A DNA stretch of 64,000 nucleotides from Caldifarciminota bacterium. GTDB lineage: Bacteria > Hydrothermota > Hydrothermia > UBA1063 > CAJXJZ01. The stretch is taken from positions 1-64,000 of the forward strand of contig JALSNX010000030.1 in assembly GCA_026986775.1 (NCBI GenBank), given 5' to 3'. Shown here in pieces: positions 1-8,457 of the stretch. How positions within the stretch are numbered: the stretch's first letter is position 1; each line of letters opens with the position of its first letter. The notes under the pieces were generated by a model that was given only the letters and a program-made list of their open reading frames with translations, did no database searches and had not been told where the DNA came from. The translations under genes and the position numbers were made by a program.

Positions 1-120
1 CAACGCCTTAAGGCTCAATATGAAACTTTGAACCCGGCTAAACTTCACAGAGATATTGTAAAACTTCAGAGAAAACTTTATTCTTTAGCTACACCTGTTA
101 AAGGAGTTTATTATGAGTAG
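1..120 (+). pseudogene. C-terminal end of a transposase with integrase-type core (cut by window start)
   Basis: Frame 1 is open from the first base to a TAG at 118-120 and gives about 39 residues ending in ...VKGVYYE. The Lys/Arg-rich tail with an 'LNPAKLHRDIVKLQRKL' segment resembles the C-terminus of DDE integrase-core transposases of the ISNCY/IS481 kind; this is recognition from memory, not a search. Whether the gene is intact upstream cannot be seen. It is followed directly by an apparent IS end with short direct repeats. Confidence 0.5.
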
Positions 121-187
121 ATTCTTTGTAGATTCTTTCTTGAACTATACACCCCTTTTTCATGTGGATTCTTTCGTGAGGCAATAG
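118..187. mobile_element. Probable right end of an insertion sequence
   Basis: Three close copies of a GATTCTTT core (TAGATTCTTT at 118-127, GTAGATTCTTTC at 128-139, GTGGATTCTTTCGTG at 164-178) lie between the transposase stop codon and the first chromosomal gene. Repeated short motifs at a terminus are typical of transposase binding sites. The exact outer boundary and any target duplication cannot be set, because the left end is outside the window. Confidence 0.45.
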
Positions 188-194
188 GAGAGAC

Positions 195-223
195 TTTATA
201 AATCACATTTTAAGGGTTATAAT
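195..223 (+). promoter_or_regulatory. Sigma-70-type promoter for the 247 lipoprotein gene
   Basis: The -35-like TTTATA is at 195-200 and a perfect TATAAT is at 218-223, with a 17-bp spacer. An AGGAGG ribosome binding site at 234-239 precedes the ATG at 247. The promoter starts just outside the IS end, so the IS probably does not provide it. Confidence 0.5.
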
Positions 224-246
224 ACGGTATAACAGGAGGTAATTAT

Positions 247-1236
247 ATGAACAGAGTGAGGGTTATCTCTTTGATTTTGATGATGCTATTTACAGGGTGT
301 GCCACATCTGTCAATACAGTCAATGCAACAATGAAGCCAGAGATAAAGAGCAGGAACGCAAAATCTGTTGCTGATATGACATTTAAGGTGCCCTCAGGAA
401 AGGTAAAAAACTTCTACTTCAGATTTGCACCCCATGACAGTATAATTCTGAATGCCTGGGTGGTCAAAGGCAATGACATAAGCCTTTTAAGTGTGAAACC
501 CTATGGAGGAAATAAAATAATTCAGTTTCAGAAAGTACCCTATGTACTTAACAGGGTTTTTACATCAGACACAGGCGGTATATATGTTTTCACATTCAAA
601 AACACTAACACTTTTAAAAGCAAAATATACAGGTTCACCCTGCACCGCATACCCTCATACCGAAAATACATGTATTTCAATACCTCTGTATTCTGGGACA
701 CCATATACGATACAACATACAGATGGGTCATAGAGTCCACCCTTGTAAGATACGAAAGTGTGCCAGAGCGTGTTTTCTTCAGAGTCATATCCTTAAGTGC
801 CAGTGAGAAACGCTGCATGAAAATAACACTGCCCGAAAATACAGAGTACACATATTACATGGTGGGCATATCAGACAGAGAACTTGAAGAGCAGGGCGGA
901 AAATCAGGCATACTCTTTGACATGGCAAGGGGAAAAAACAGAATACCCCATATAAAGACATCAAAGGGAGCATCCATTGATTATGCAATAGACCCATCAA
1001 GGTACAGGGCGCTTGGCTACATAGAGGGCAGGGCGGAGCATCCATTAAAGGGCGCCCGTAAAATAGTCATGGACTTCGGAAGAATAGAGTTAAGAAAATG
1101 CCATGTGTGCATAAAAAACAACGCAAAAACAGAGGAGAATGTATTTTTAGACATGGTTTCCCTCTTAAAAGTTCCCATATTTACCTATGAAAGGGTAAGA
1201 AAGCCCTTCGTGAAAATGTACAGAGTGCCAAAATAA
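247..1236 (+). CDS. Lipoprotein of unknown function, 329 aa
   Basis: The N-terminus has a short basic stretch, a hydrophobic core and a lipobox (LFTGC, Cys18), so a secreted lipid-anchored protein is predicted. The rest is rich in beta-forming residues with many Tyr/Phe and no motif I recognise. The start is supported by AGGAGG six nt upstream. The transporter gene at 1247 follows after 10 nt with its own AAGGAGG, so the two are probably cotranscribed. An envelope location is well supported; the function is unknown. Confidence 0.7.
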   Translation: MNRVRVISLILMMLFTGCATSVNTVNATMKPEIKSRNAKSVADMTFKVPSGKVKNFYFRFAPHDSIILNAWVVKGNDISLLSVKPYGGNKIIQFQKVPYVLNRVFTSDTGGIYVFTFKNTNTFKSKIYRFTLHRIPSYRKYMYFNTSVFWDTIYDTTYRWVIESTLVRYESVPERVFFRVISLSASEKRCMKITLPENTEYTYYMVGISDRELEEQGGKSGILFDMARGKNRIPHIKTSKGASIDYAIDPSRYRALGYIEGRAEHPLKGARKIVMDFGRIELRKCHVCIKNNAKTEENVFLDMVSLLKVPIFTYERVRKPFVKMYRVPK

Positions 1237-1246
1237 AGGAGGCTTT

Positions 1247-2218
1247 ATGTTCAAGATTTTGATGGGTATAAAGAAGAGGCTTTATCTTTATGTGGCGGTG
1301 GATTTTGTTATCGCCCTTTTGGTGGGCAGTTTGTTTGATATACAGAGGATGAATATCAAGCCTGTTAGTATGCTGGCTGTTTTTATCATGCTCTATCCCA
1401 TGCTAACGGGTATGGAGGTTGAAAAGGTAAAAAAGGCCGGAAGGAACTTTAAACTGATTTTTACCACACTGTTTTTTGCCTTTTTTGTTGCCTCTTTTAC
1501 TGCCTTTGTGGTATCAAGGACCATACTCGCCCGCTATTCTGAAATTGCCTTTGCCATGGTTATGGTGGGTGCTATTCCCTGCTCTAATATGCTCATTGGG
1601 TGGTCAGGCATTGCAGATGCGAGTGTTGAGGATGCTCTTGTTATTGCCGTATTCGGACTTCTGCTTATACCTTTGATTTCACCGTTTCTCCTTAAATTGA
1701 ACGGCGGGGTTTTTGTGAGGTTTGAACTTAAGGTGCTCTTTGTTCTTTTACTTACCTATATTGTTGTGCCGCTTGTTCTCGGCATGGTCACGAGGGGCTG
1801 GATAATTAAGAAGAAGGGGAGAGAGTATTTTATGAACATTAAAAGGGTTTTCCCCGGTATTTCCGCAACTGGTATTCTGCTTATAGTGTTTTTCTCTGTT
1901 GCGAAGGTCTCAAGAATGGTGCTCTCTCATCCTGTTATTTTTCTTCTGGTGTTTTTGGGGCTTGTTTCTTATTATGTTATTCAGACGGTCCTTTCTGTCC
2001 TTGCGGCAAAGGTGCTTGGACTTAGTTACGAGGAGGGTATGGTTCTTATTCTGGGTGCTACGGCAAGCTCACAGGCAATATCTTTGAGTGTTGCGGCAAC
2101 CATGTTCAGCCCTCTTGTGGTGTTTGCCCTTGCATTTAAGCCTGTTTTGCAGGTGTTTTATATAATGTTCCTCATCTATGGACTTGGGCCTTATCTTAAG
2201 AGGATATTAAGGGTTTAG
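1247..2218 (+). CDS. ACR3/bile acid:sodium symporter-superfamily transporter
   Basis: An integral membrane protein of 323 aa with about ten hydrophobic segments. The segment VGAIPCSNMLIGWSGIADA (around residues 104-122) resembles the TM4 region of ACR3 arsenite exporters, where a Pro-Cys pair is conserved. The second half (GATASSQAISLSVAATMF) resembles the second crossover region of the bile acid:sodium symporter superfamily. The substrate could be arsenite or an organic anion. No arsR or arsC gene is adjacent, so arsenite export is only a possibility. The 3' end overlaps the convergent cyclase gene by 12 nt. Confidence 0.65.
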   Translation: MFKILMGIKKRLYLYVAVDFVIALLVGSLFDIQRMNIKPVSMLAVFIMLYPMLTGMEVEKVKKAGRNFKLIFTTLFFAFFVASFTAFVVSRTILARYSEIAFAMVMVGAIPCSNMLIGWSGIADASVEDALVIAVFGLLLIPLISPFLLKLNGGVFVRFELKVLFVLLLTYIVVPLVLGMVTRGWIIKKKGREYFMNIKRVFPGISATGILLIVFFSVAKVSRMVLSHPVIFLLVFLGLVSYYVIQTVLSVLAAKVLGLSYEEGMVLILGATASSQAISLSVAATMFSPLVVFALAFKPVLQVFYIMFLIYGLGPYLKRILRV

Positions 2219-5200
2219 TTCTTTCTCTGTTTTTTCTGCCCGGTAGGGGATATTGTGTTCTCTGAAGGTTTTAAGCGCCTCTTCTAAGAGGGTATTAGCT
2301 TTTTCTCTGTCAATGGTTTTTAATATTTTTCCTGCCTCGTAAAATATTTTTGCCCTGAATACGGGGAGTTTTGTGGCTACTGCCTCTTTTACGGATTTTT
2401 CTATAAAATTAAGGGTGTTTTCTTTATTCTCTGAAATTGCATGGAGCTTTGCTAAAAGGAGGTATTTTCGGGCTGTTCTCGTTTTGTTTTTTGTTTTGAG
2501 TTTTATGAGTTTTTTCAAAAGTTGCTCTGTGTTTAAGTTGTTGTGGTCTTTTATCAGTAAGTCTGTTTCAGTTAGTATTAGTTCTTTTTCGTGTTCTTCA
2601 ATTCCAAGTTCGCTTACCGTGTGTTTGAGTTTCTTTAATGTGTCTTTTGCTTTTTCCATATCGCCTTTTTCCATATATAACTCTGTCAGTGAGAACAGAA
2701 TGCCTGCACGGTTTTCCCTGTCATCCACCTCTTTGAGTATGTTCAGCGCTCTATTAAAGTACTGTAATGCCCTTTCAAATTCGCCTTTTTCAAGGTATAT
2801 GTCGCCTATTGTTCTGAGTGCCGATACTATGCCCTTTCTGTCGTTAATATTTTCGGATATCTGGAGCGTTTTGTGCATTGTTTTCAGACTTTCGTCATAC
2901 TTTCCAAGTTGTTTCAATAGAACGCCTATATTGTTCAGAGTGAAGTTCTCTATTGAGATACTCTTTATTTTTCGGGCAATGTTCAGAGCCGTATTGTAAA
3001 ACTCCATTGCCCTTTCAAGGTCTTCCTGTTCTCCGTAAGATACTCCGATATTTAAAAGTGCTATTGCCTCGCCCTCTATGTCCCCTATTTTCCTTGATAG
3101 ATTGAGGGATTCTGTGTAGTACTTCAGGGATGTTTCGTAATCTCTCAGGTTGTCGTATAGAAAGCCGAGGTTGTTAAGGGTTGAACTTACACCTTCAAGG
3201 TCATTGATTTTCTTTCGGATAGCAAGAGATTTCAGGAAATATTCCTCTGCCTTTTCAAAGTCAAAGTAAACTTCGTTGTATATTACGCCGATGTTGTTGT
3301 AAATGGATGCTGCAAGGCCGGGATTTTCTTCCTCTGCCTCTGTCTGGTATTTGAAAAACTCTTTGAAGAGTTTTAAGGCTTTTTCGTATTCTGCCATGTT
3401 GAAATAGGCAATCCCTATGAGATTTAAGGAAGTGGCAATGCCTTCTTTTGAGTTCACTTCTCTGTATAGTTTGTGTGCTTTTTCCGCTGTTTTAAGTTCT
3501 TTATGATAGTCTCCCATTGAGGTGTAAATCTCACTCATCATTTCATAAATTTTTGCCATTTCCTTTTTGTTGTCCTCTTGCTCCGCAAGTTCCAGTGCTT
3601 TGCTCAGGTCTTTTAATGATTCTTCAAACCTGCCCACAAGTCCAAGCACACGTGCCCTCTTTTTCAGGATGCTAATTGTGTCTTTTATTTTATCCGAGTA
3701 ATGTGTGCTTTCTACTGCCCTCAGTGCCTCTGTATAGTAGGTTATTGCCTCGTGGTTTGCATATACGGAAAATGCCTTGTCTGCGGCCATTATCGTGTAT
3801 TTTATGTATTTTTCCGTGTTGTTTGCTTTTTTGAAGTGAAAGGCGAGTTCTTCGCATACTTCTTTGAGGTTATCTTTGTAAGATTTTTCAAGGTAAAGGG
3901 CTGTTTTTCTGTGATAATACCTTCTCTTTATTTTGCCTATATAGTTTGTGTAGATTATATCCCTTGTGAGTTCGTCCTGAAACTCAACATCATCGTCTTT
4001 TTCTTTGAGAATGCGTTTTTTTAAAGCATCTTCCAGAAGCCCTATTATGTGGCCTTCATTGTAATCTGTTGTCTCTTTCAGGAACTCTATGTCAATTCTG
4101 CCAAGTACGCTTGACAGTGCTAATATTTCTCTTGCATCGTCCCCCAATTCGTTGAGTTTTCTTTTTACGACATCTTCTATGGATTTTGGTATGACATCTT
4201 TCTCTGGCTCTTTGAATGCCCATTTTGAGCCTTCTGAATGTATGTAACCGCTCTGATGGAGCTCTTTTATCAGTTCCTCTGTAAAAAATGGGTTTCCACC
4301 GCTTAGTTTTGCTACATAATCAAGGAGTTTTTCGTTTACATTGCCCATTATGGAAAAAAGCATTTTTCTCTGATGTTCTTTTTTTAAGGGCCCTAATTCT
4401 ATTGAAACGACCCTGTGGTCTCTGCTTGCCTGCTGTAAGAACTCCTCTGCTTTCGGGCTTTTTTCTTCTATCCTTGATGTGAATACAAAGGATAGTGGTT
4501 TTTTACGGTTGGCAAGGAGGAATTTGAGGTATAGAATGCTGTTTTCGTCTATCCACTGAACATCGTCTATTACTATGATTTTTGGGGATTTGCCATGACA
4601 TATTATTCTGTTTATACCTTCAAATAGCCTGTACCTGTCAAGCATCTCGCCCACACCTTTTATGTCTTCTTTTTTCAGGCCTTCTATTATCTGTGGAACG
4701 ATTTTACCCACTTCAACCCTGTAGGGAAGTGGTATTTCGTTGAGAAAACCCGGAGAGCGCCTTTTGAGTTTGTAGTTTATAAGAGTTCTTATTGGATAGT
4801 ATGGTATATGGTAGTTGAATGGAAGGCATGTGCTCCACAGAATTTCTTTTTCTTTTACGGTGCTCAATACTTCCCTTACAAGCCTTGTTTTCCCTATGCC
4901 CACAGGCCCTTTTATGTATATTATGGCATTCTGTTCTATTCCCTCTCTTATTTTCTCTTTTTCTTTTTCCCTGTTTACAAATTCATAGGTTTCAAAGTTG
5001 AGTTTTAAGGTTTCTTTTTCACCTATTCTTCCCCTTCCGCTTCGCTTTGCCATGTAGAGGCGTGAGTCTGCTTCTTTAAACAGGGTTTCAAAGTCTTTTC
5101 CATCCTCTGGATAACTTGCAATGCCAACGCTCATGCCTATTTTGATGCCTGCAAGTTGTGATTCATTGAGTTTGTTGATGATTCTCTGCCATATTGTCCT

Positions 5201-5506
5201 TGAAATTTTCTTTTCAAGCCCCGGCTGGAACACCACAAACTCATCACCGCCGTATCTTATGAGATGGTCGTCTTTTCTCAGGTTTTCTTTTAGAAATGCT
5301 GCAAAGTCTTTTATCACCATGTCGCCTTTTAAATGCCCGTATGTGTCGTTTACCTCCTTGAAGTGGTCAAGGTCAACCACTGCAACGGTGTAAACCGAAA
5401 TTGAATTGATGATAACGGGTATTATTTCTTCTGTGAGTTTCTTGAGGTACCTTCTGTTTTTTACCTGTGTAAGGTCGTCTGTGTAAAGGAGTGTTGTATC
5501 CTGCAC
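2207..5506 (-). CDS. GGDEF diguanylate cyclase fused to a STAND/AAA NTPase and TPR array
   Basis: The 1099-aa protein begins with a GGDEF domain: DDLTQVKNRR near residue 10, an intact GGDEF signature at 86-90 and an RxxD inhibitory site at 77-80, exactly five residues upstream. It is therefore predicted to make cyclic di-GMP with product inhibition. A P-loop NTPase follows (Walker A GPVGIGKT at 200-207, Walker B around 'KIIVIDDVQWID'), of the MalT/STAND type. From about residue 560 to the end there are repeated TPR motifs. No transmembrane segment is seen, so it should be cytosolic. The start is GTG, with a TATAAT ending 7 nt before it. The array 5561-26299 runs in the same direction upstream but the gene has its own promoter. 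Confidence 0.88.
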   Translation of the reverse strand: MQDTTLLYTDDLTQVKNRRYLKKLTEEIIPVIINSISVYTVAVVDLDHFKEVNDTYGHLKGDMVIKDFAAFLKENLRKDDHLIRYGGDEFVVFQPGLEKKISRTIWQRIINKLNESQLAGIKIGMSVGIASYPEDGKDFETLFKEADSRLYMAKRSGRGRIGEKETLKLNFETYEFVNREKEKEKIREGIEQNAIIYIKGPVGIGKTRLVREVLSTVKEKEILWSTCLPFNYHIPYYPIRTLINYKLKRRSPGFLNEIPLPYRVEVGKIVPQIIEGLKKEDIKGVGEMLDRYRLFEGINRIICHGKSPKIIVIDDVQWIDENSILYLKFLLANRKKPLSFVFTSRIEEKSPKAEEFLQQASRDHRVVSIELGPLKKEHQRKMLFSIMGNVNEKLLDYVAKLSGGNPFFTEELIKELHQSGYIHSEGSKWAFKEPEKDVIPKSIEDVVKRKLNELGDDAREILALSSVLGRIDIEFLKETTDYNEGHIIGLLEDALKKRILKEKDDDVEFQDELTRDIIYTNYIGKIKRRYYHRKTALYLEKSYKDNLKEVCEELAFHFKKANNTEKYIKYTIMAADKAFSVYANHEAITYYTEALRAVESTHYSDKIKDTISILKKRARVLGLVGRFEESLKDLSKALELAEQEDNKKEMAKIYEMMSEIYTSMGDYHKELKTAEKAHKLYREVNSKEGIATSLNLIGIAYFNMAEYEKALKLFKEFFKYQTEAEEENPGLAASIYNNIGVIYNEVYFDFEKAEEYFLKSLAIRKKINDLEGVSSTLNNLGFLYDNLRDYETSLKYYTESLNLSRKIGDIEGEAIALLNIGVSYGEQEDLERAMEFYNTALNIARKIKSISIENFTLNNIGVLLKQLGKYDESLKTMHKTLQISENINDRKGIVSALRTIGDIYLEKGEFERALQYFNRALNILKEVDDRENRAGILFSLTELYMEKGDMEKAKDTLKKLKHTVSELGIEEHEKELILTETDLLIKDHNNLNTEQLLKKLIKLKTKNKTRTARKYLLLAKLHAISENKENTLNFIEKSVKEAVATKLPVFRAKIFYEAGKILKTIDREKANTLLEEALKTFREHNIPYRAEKTEKELNP

Positions 5507-5513
5507 TTTTTAA

Positions 5514-5541
5514 ATTATATGGGTATGAACTGGCATTGCAA
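5514..5541 (-). promoter_or_regulatory. Promoter giving a probably leaderless mRNA for the GGDEF gene
   Basis: On the minus strand TTGCAA (5536-5541) and a perfect TATAAT (5514-5519) are separated by 16 bp. Only 7 nt lie between the -10 box and the GTG start at 5506, so transcription should begin at or next to the start codon. No ribosome binding site fits in that space. Confidence 0.55.
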
Positions 5542-5560
5542 AGTTATACTGTGCATAAAA

Positions 5561-6814
5561 TTACAGGAAAAGGAGGATGTAAATGGCTGATATTGTGATT
5601 GAGATAATGGTTGCTGGTATGCCGTATCGTAGATAGTTTTTGAATGTAAGAGGCGAGTTTGAGTGTTCGGATATGCCTGCTACCACTATGTTTGCTGATG
5701 CTCCCACTATGGTGCCGTTCCCACCAAGACAGCTGCCGAGTGCCAGTGCCCACCACAGGGTGTTGGTATGTACTCCCAGTGTGGAGTTTATGGAGGCTAT
5801 AACGGGTATCATTGCTGCCACAAAGGGTATATTGTCAAGGATAGAGGAGACTATTGCAGATGTTATGAGTATCACTATGGCGAGGAGTTCTACATTACCT
5901 GTTATGGTTACAAGTTGACGGGCAATGTGCTCTATAACGCCATACTTTTCAAGCCCTCCCACTAAAATGAAGAACCCTGTGAGAAATACGAGGGTTGCCC
6001 ATTCAACTTCTTTTAATGCCTCCTCGGGGTTGTGTTTTGTAATCAAAAGGAGAAGTGCAGCTCCCATGAGGGCTACAACTGATGGTAAGAGGTGGGCTAT
6101 ATGGTGAAACATAAATCCAATCAGGACAAGTGCAAATACAAAGAGGGTTTTCTTTAAGAGTTTTACGTCCTTTATGGCCTTCTCTGGCCTGATACTCAAT
6201 CTTTCTAAATTAAACCTTCCCATAAGGCCAAATTTCTTTGCTTCAGATAGTCTGAAGTAAAAAACGAATGTTATGTATACTGCAATTGCAACGGGAGTAA
6301 GGTGAGTGATGAAATCAAAAAATGATAAACCTGCTGCGCTTCCTATCATGATATTTGGGGGGTCTCCTATCAATGTTGCAGTGCCACCCATGTTTGATGC
6401 TATAATTTCACCCATGAAGAATGGATATGGAGATATGCCAATCATCTCAGCAATAAATAAGGATATGGGTGTTATGAGCATCACGGTGGTTACATTGTCT
6501 AAAAAGGCAGATGCCAGCCATGTTATGGCTGTTATCATAAAAAACAGTTTGAATGTATTGCCCCGTGAGAGTTTTACTGATTGAAGTGCCATGTAGCGAA
6601 AAATTCCGGTCTGTTTCATTATATTGACGATTATCATCATTCCAAGAAGAAGGCCGAGGGTATTGTAGTCAATGGCTTCCCATGCTTCGTGTGGTGTTAC
6701 AAGACCTATTACAACGGCTAAAGAGGCGAAGAAGAACACGACCGTTGTTCTGTGCCACCTCTCAAGGGCTATAAGTACATAGGCTATGAGGATAAAACTA
6801 ACCGTCAGTGTCAT
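5561..6814 (-). CDS. Ion transporter of the ArsB/NhaD (IT) superfamily
   Basis: The 417-aa polytopic protein has the hallmarks of the ion-transporter superfamily: a SAFLDNVTTVMLITP-like re-entrant segment (about residues 101-115), the GGTATLIGDPPNIMI signature (about 142-156) and a second DNIPFVAAMIPV repeat near residue 330. This matches NhaD/ArsB/P-protein-type permeases that exchange Na+/H+ or move anions. The substrate cannot be told from sequence. The ATG overlaps the CBS-domain gene by 17 nt, so the two are translated together and the CBS protein may regulate the transporter. It is the last gene of the long minus-strand array. Confidence 0.82.
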   Translation of the reverse strand: MTLTVSFILIAYVLIALERWHRTTVVFFFASLAVVIGLVTPHEAWEAIDYNTLGLLLGMMIIVNIMKQTGIFRYMALQSVKLSRGNTFKLFFMITAITWLASAFLDNVTTVMLITPISLFIAEMIGISPYPFFMGEIIASNMGGTATLIGDPPNIMIGSAAGLSFFDFITHLTPVAIAVYITFVFYFRLSEAKKFGLMGRFNLERLSIRPEKAIKDVKLLKKTLFVFALVLIGFMFHHIAHLLPSVVALMGAALLLLITKHNPEEALKEVEWATLVFLTGFFILVGGLEKYGVIEHIARQLVTITGNVELLAIVILITSAIVSSILDNIPFVAAMIPVIASINSTLGVHTNTLWWALALGSCLGGNGTIVGASANIVVAGISEHSNSPLTFKNYLRYGIPATIISITISAIYILLFL

Positions 6815-7265
6815 AGAGGAATTTTAAAAGGTCAAATCTTGAAATAATGCCCCTGTAATAGCGGTCTTTCTGGACTATGAGTCCGGTTATTTTGCTCCTG
6901 TATATTGAAAACAGAGCCTTTGCCACTGAATCGTTTTCCTCTATGTGGGGATAGTTTTTCTGCATAATGTCCATTGCCAGAAATAACGGGTACATTTCCC
7001 CTGAAAAAATTTTATGTTCAAGGGCTCCAAAGTTGCTTACAAAGCTGAAATCCTCAATAAAGTCTATGAAATCGGGTATAAAGGGTCTTGTAAGCAATGT
7101 TATGTCAATGGCGCCTAATATAATATTATTTTCATCCACTACTGCAACAATGGGCGTTTTATTCTTTTCCATGTGTTTTGCAACATCCTTTAATGTGCTT
7201 GAGGGATACACTGGAGGAATTTTTCTCATATAGTCTGCAACCCTTGGAAAGTCCTGATATTCCAT
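6798..7265 (-). CDS. Two-CBS-domain protein
   Basis: A soluble 155-aa protein with two CBS motifs, one near the N-terminus (VADYMRKIPPVYPSSTLKDVAKHMEKNKTPIVAVVD) and one near the C-terminus (ITGLIVQKDRYYRGIISRFDLL); given here in pieces only to locate them. CBS pairs bind adenosyl nucleotides and regulate linked enzymes or transporters. It starts one base after the nicotinate phosphoribosyltransferase stop and overlaps the downstream transporter gene, so regulation of that transporter is the natural guess. No catalytic domain is present. Confidence 0.75.
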   Translation of the reverse strand: MEYQDFPRVADYMRKIPPVYPSSTLKDVAKHMEKNKTPIVAVVDENNIILGAIDITLLTRPFIPDFIDFIEDFSFVSNFGALEHKIFSGEMYPLFLAMDIMQKNYPHIEENDSVAKALFSIYRSKITGLIVQKDRYYRGIISRFDLLKFLYDTDG

Positions 7266-7266
7266 A

Positions 7267-8457
7267 TCAATCTTCCCTTTTCTGGTAGATTTTTAACTGC
7301 TTGAGTACGTACTCCCTAATCTCATCTGTTCTGTCTTCAAAGTAATCAAGTTTTTTCCCATTTTCCATGACCTTGTGTAGCATCTTTTCTGTATCTTTTC
7401 CGCAGACAGGGCATTTTTCCATTTTTTCGCCATAAGGCAGGACGAAATACTCGCCGCAGTGTTTGCACCTGTAAACCTCTTTTCTTCCTGAGAATTTACC
7501 TCTCTTTGCAATGGGCTTTTTCTCTATCTCCACAATATCCATGGCATAGTCTATTGTTGGTGCATTGGATATTGAGGTTCCCACTCCAAACCCTGTTGCA
7601 CCAGCATCTTTTAGTTCTTTTACGCTTTTTTCATCAAGGCCACCTGATACTATGATTCCTACGTTTTTAAAGCCCCTTATGTCAAGTTCCCAGCGAAGTT
7701 CTTTTACTATTTTTGCAAAGTTTCCCCTCCTTGAACCGGGGGTGTCAAGCCTAACTGCGTCCAGTTTTTTGAAAGTTTCCGTTGCCTTCAGTGCTGTTGT
7801 TTTTTCATCGCAGAAGGTGTCAATAAGTGCAATTCTGGGGATTTTTTCCGAAAGCACCTCATCGTATGAAAGCCATGCCTCTTTTTCTCCCATTACAAGC
7901 ATAAGGGCATGAGGCATTGTCCCCTTTGGCTCAAGGTTCAAAACTTCTGCCCCTTTTATACTTGAAACTCCGTCGCATCCTCCTATGTATGCGTTCCTGT
8001 CTATAAAAGGTGCGAGCACAGGGTGCATTCTTCTTATGCCAAAGGACAGCACCACGTATTCTCCTGCCTCCCTTTTAATGCGTGCGGACTTTGTGGCAAT
8101 GCCTGATGCCTGACATAGAAGGCCAAGTGCAGGGGTTTCGTATTTTGCGAACTCTATGTAGTTTCCCTCTATGTACATTACGGGTACGGGTACTCCGTTA
8201 TGTGAGATGTTTTTAAAAATTGTGCCTTCAGGCAGGGCATAAACGTTTATATCAAGACCCTCAAGAAGATTCAGTGCCTCATAGAGCCCTGAAAAAACGG
8301 CAAAATCGTAGTCTCTGGGAAGTGATTGCACTGTAAACTCTGCAATGACATGTTTGTTTATGTTTTTCTTCCTGAGTATCTCCTCGGTTCTTATAAAATA
8401 GATGTCCGTTGTTTTTCCTGATTTGATCTCATCTTCATTTGCTATGTAAAACCTCAT
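7267..8457 (-). CDS. pncB: Nicotinate phosphoribosyltransferase with C-terminal zinc ribbon
   Basis: This 396-aa enzyme joins nicotinate to PRPP in the NAD salvage pathway. Recognisable parts are the core RLDTPGSRRGNF segment (about residues 235-246), the IIVSGGLDE strand and the phosphate-binding GVGTSISNAPTIDY loop (about 286-299). The C-terminus adds a CxxC...CxxC zinc ribbon (CKHCGEYF and CPVCGKD, about 332-356), as in archaeal-type and some bacterial members. It starts in an ATGA overlap with the PIN-TRAM gene. nadK lies further up the same array, though a functional link is not implied. Confidence 0.88.
   Translation of the reverse strand: MRFYIANEDEIKSGKTTDIYFIRTEEILRKKNINKHVIAEFTVQSLPRDYDFAVFSGLYEALNLLEGLDINVYALPEGTIFKNISHNGVPVPVMYIEGNYIEFAKYETPALGLLCQASGIATKSARIKREAGEYVVLSFGIRRMHPVLAPFIDRNAYIGGCDGVSSIKGAEVLNLEPKGTMPHALMLVMGEKEAWLSYDEVLSEKIPRIALIDTFCDEKTTALKATETFKKLDAVRLDTPGSRRGNFAKIVKELRWELDIRGFKNVGIIVSGGLDEKSVKELKDAGATGFGVGTSISNAPTIDYAMDIVEIEKKPIAKRGKFSGRKEVYRCKHCGEYFVLPYGEKMEKCPVCGKDTEKMLHKVMENGKKLDYFEDRTDEIREYVLKQLKIYQKRED

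Noticed and set aside
1247-2218. Firm call as arsenite exporter ACR3
   Set aside because: The family resemblance is good but no arsR, arsC or arsM gene is nearby, and the wider symporter superfamily carries other substrates.
2373-2999. Plus-strand frame of 208 aa within the GGDEF-NTPase-TPR gene
   Set aside because: It is antisense to the TPR region, is Ser/Phe-rich as expected from the complement of Lys/Glu-rich TPR code, and has no ribosome binding site.
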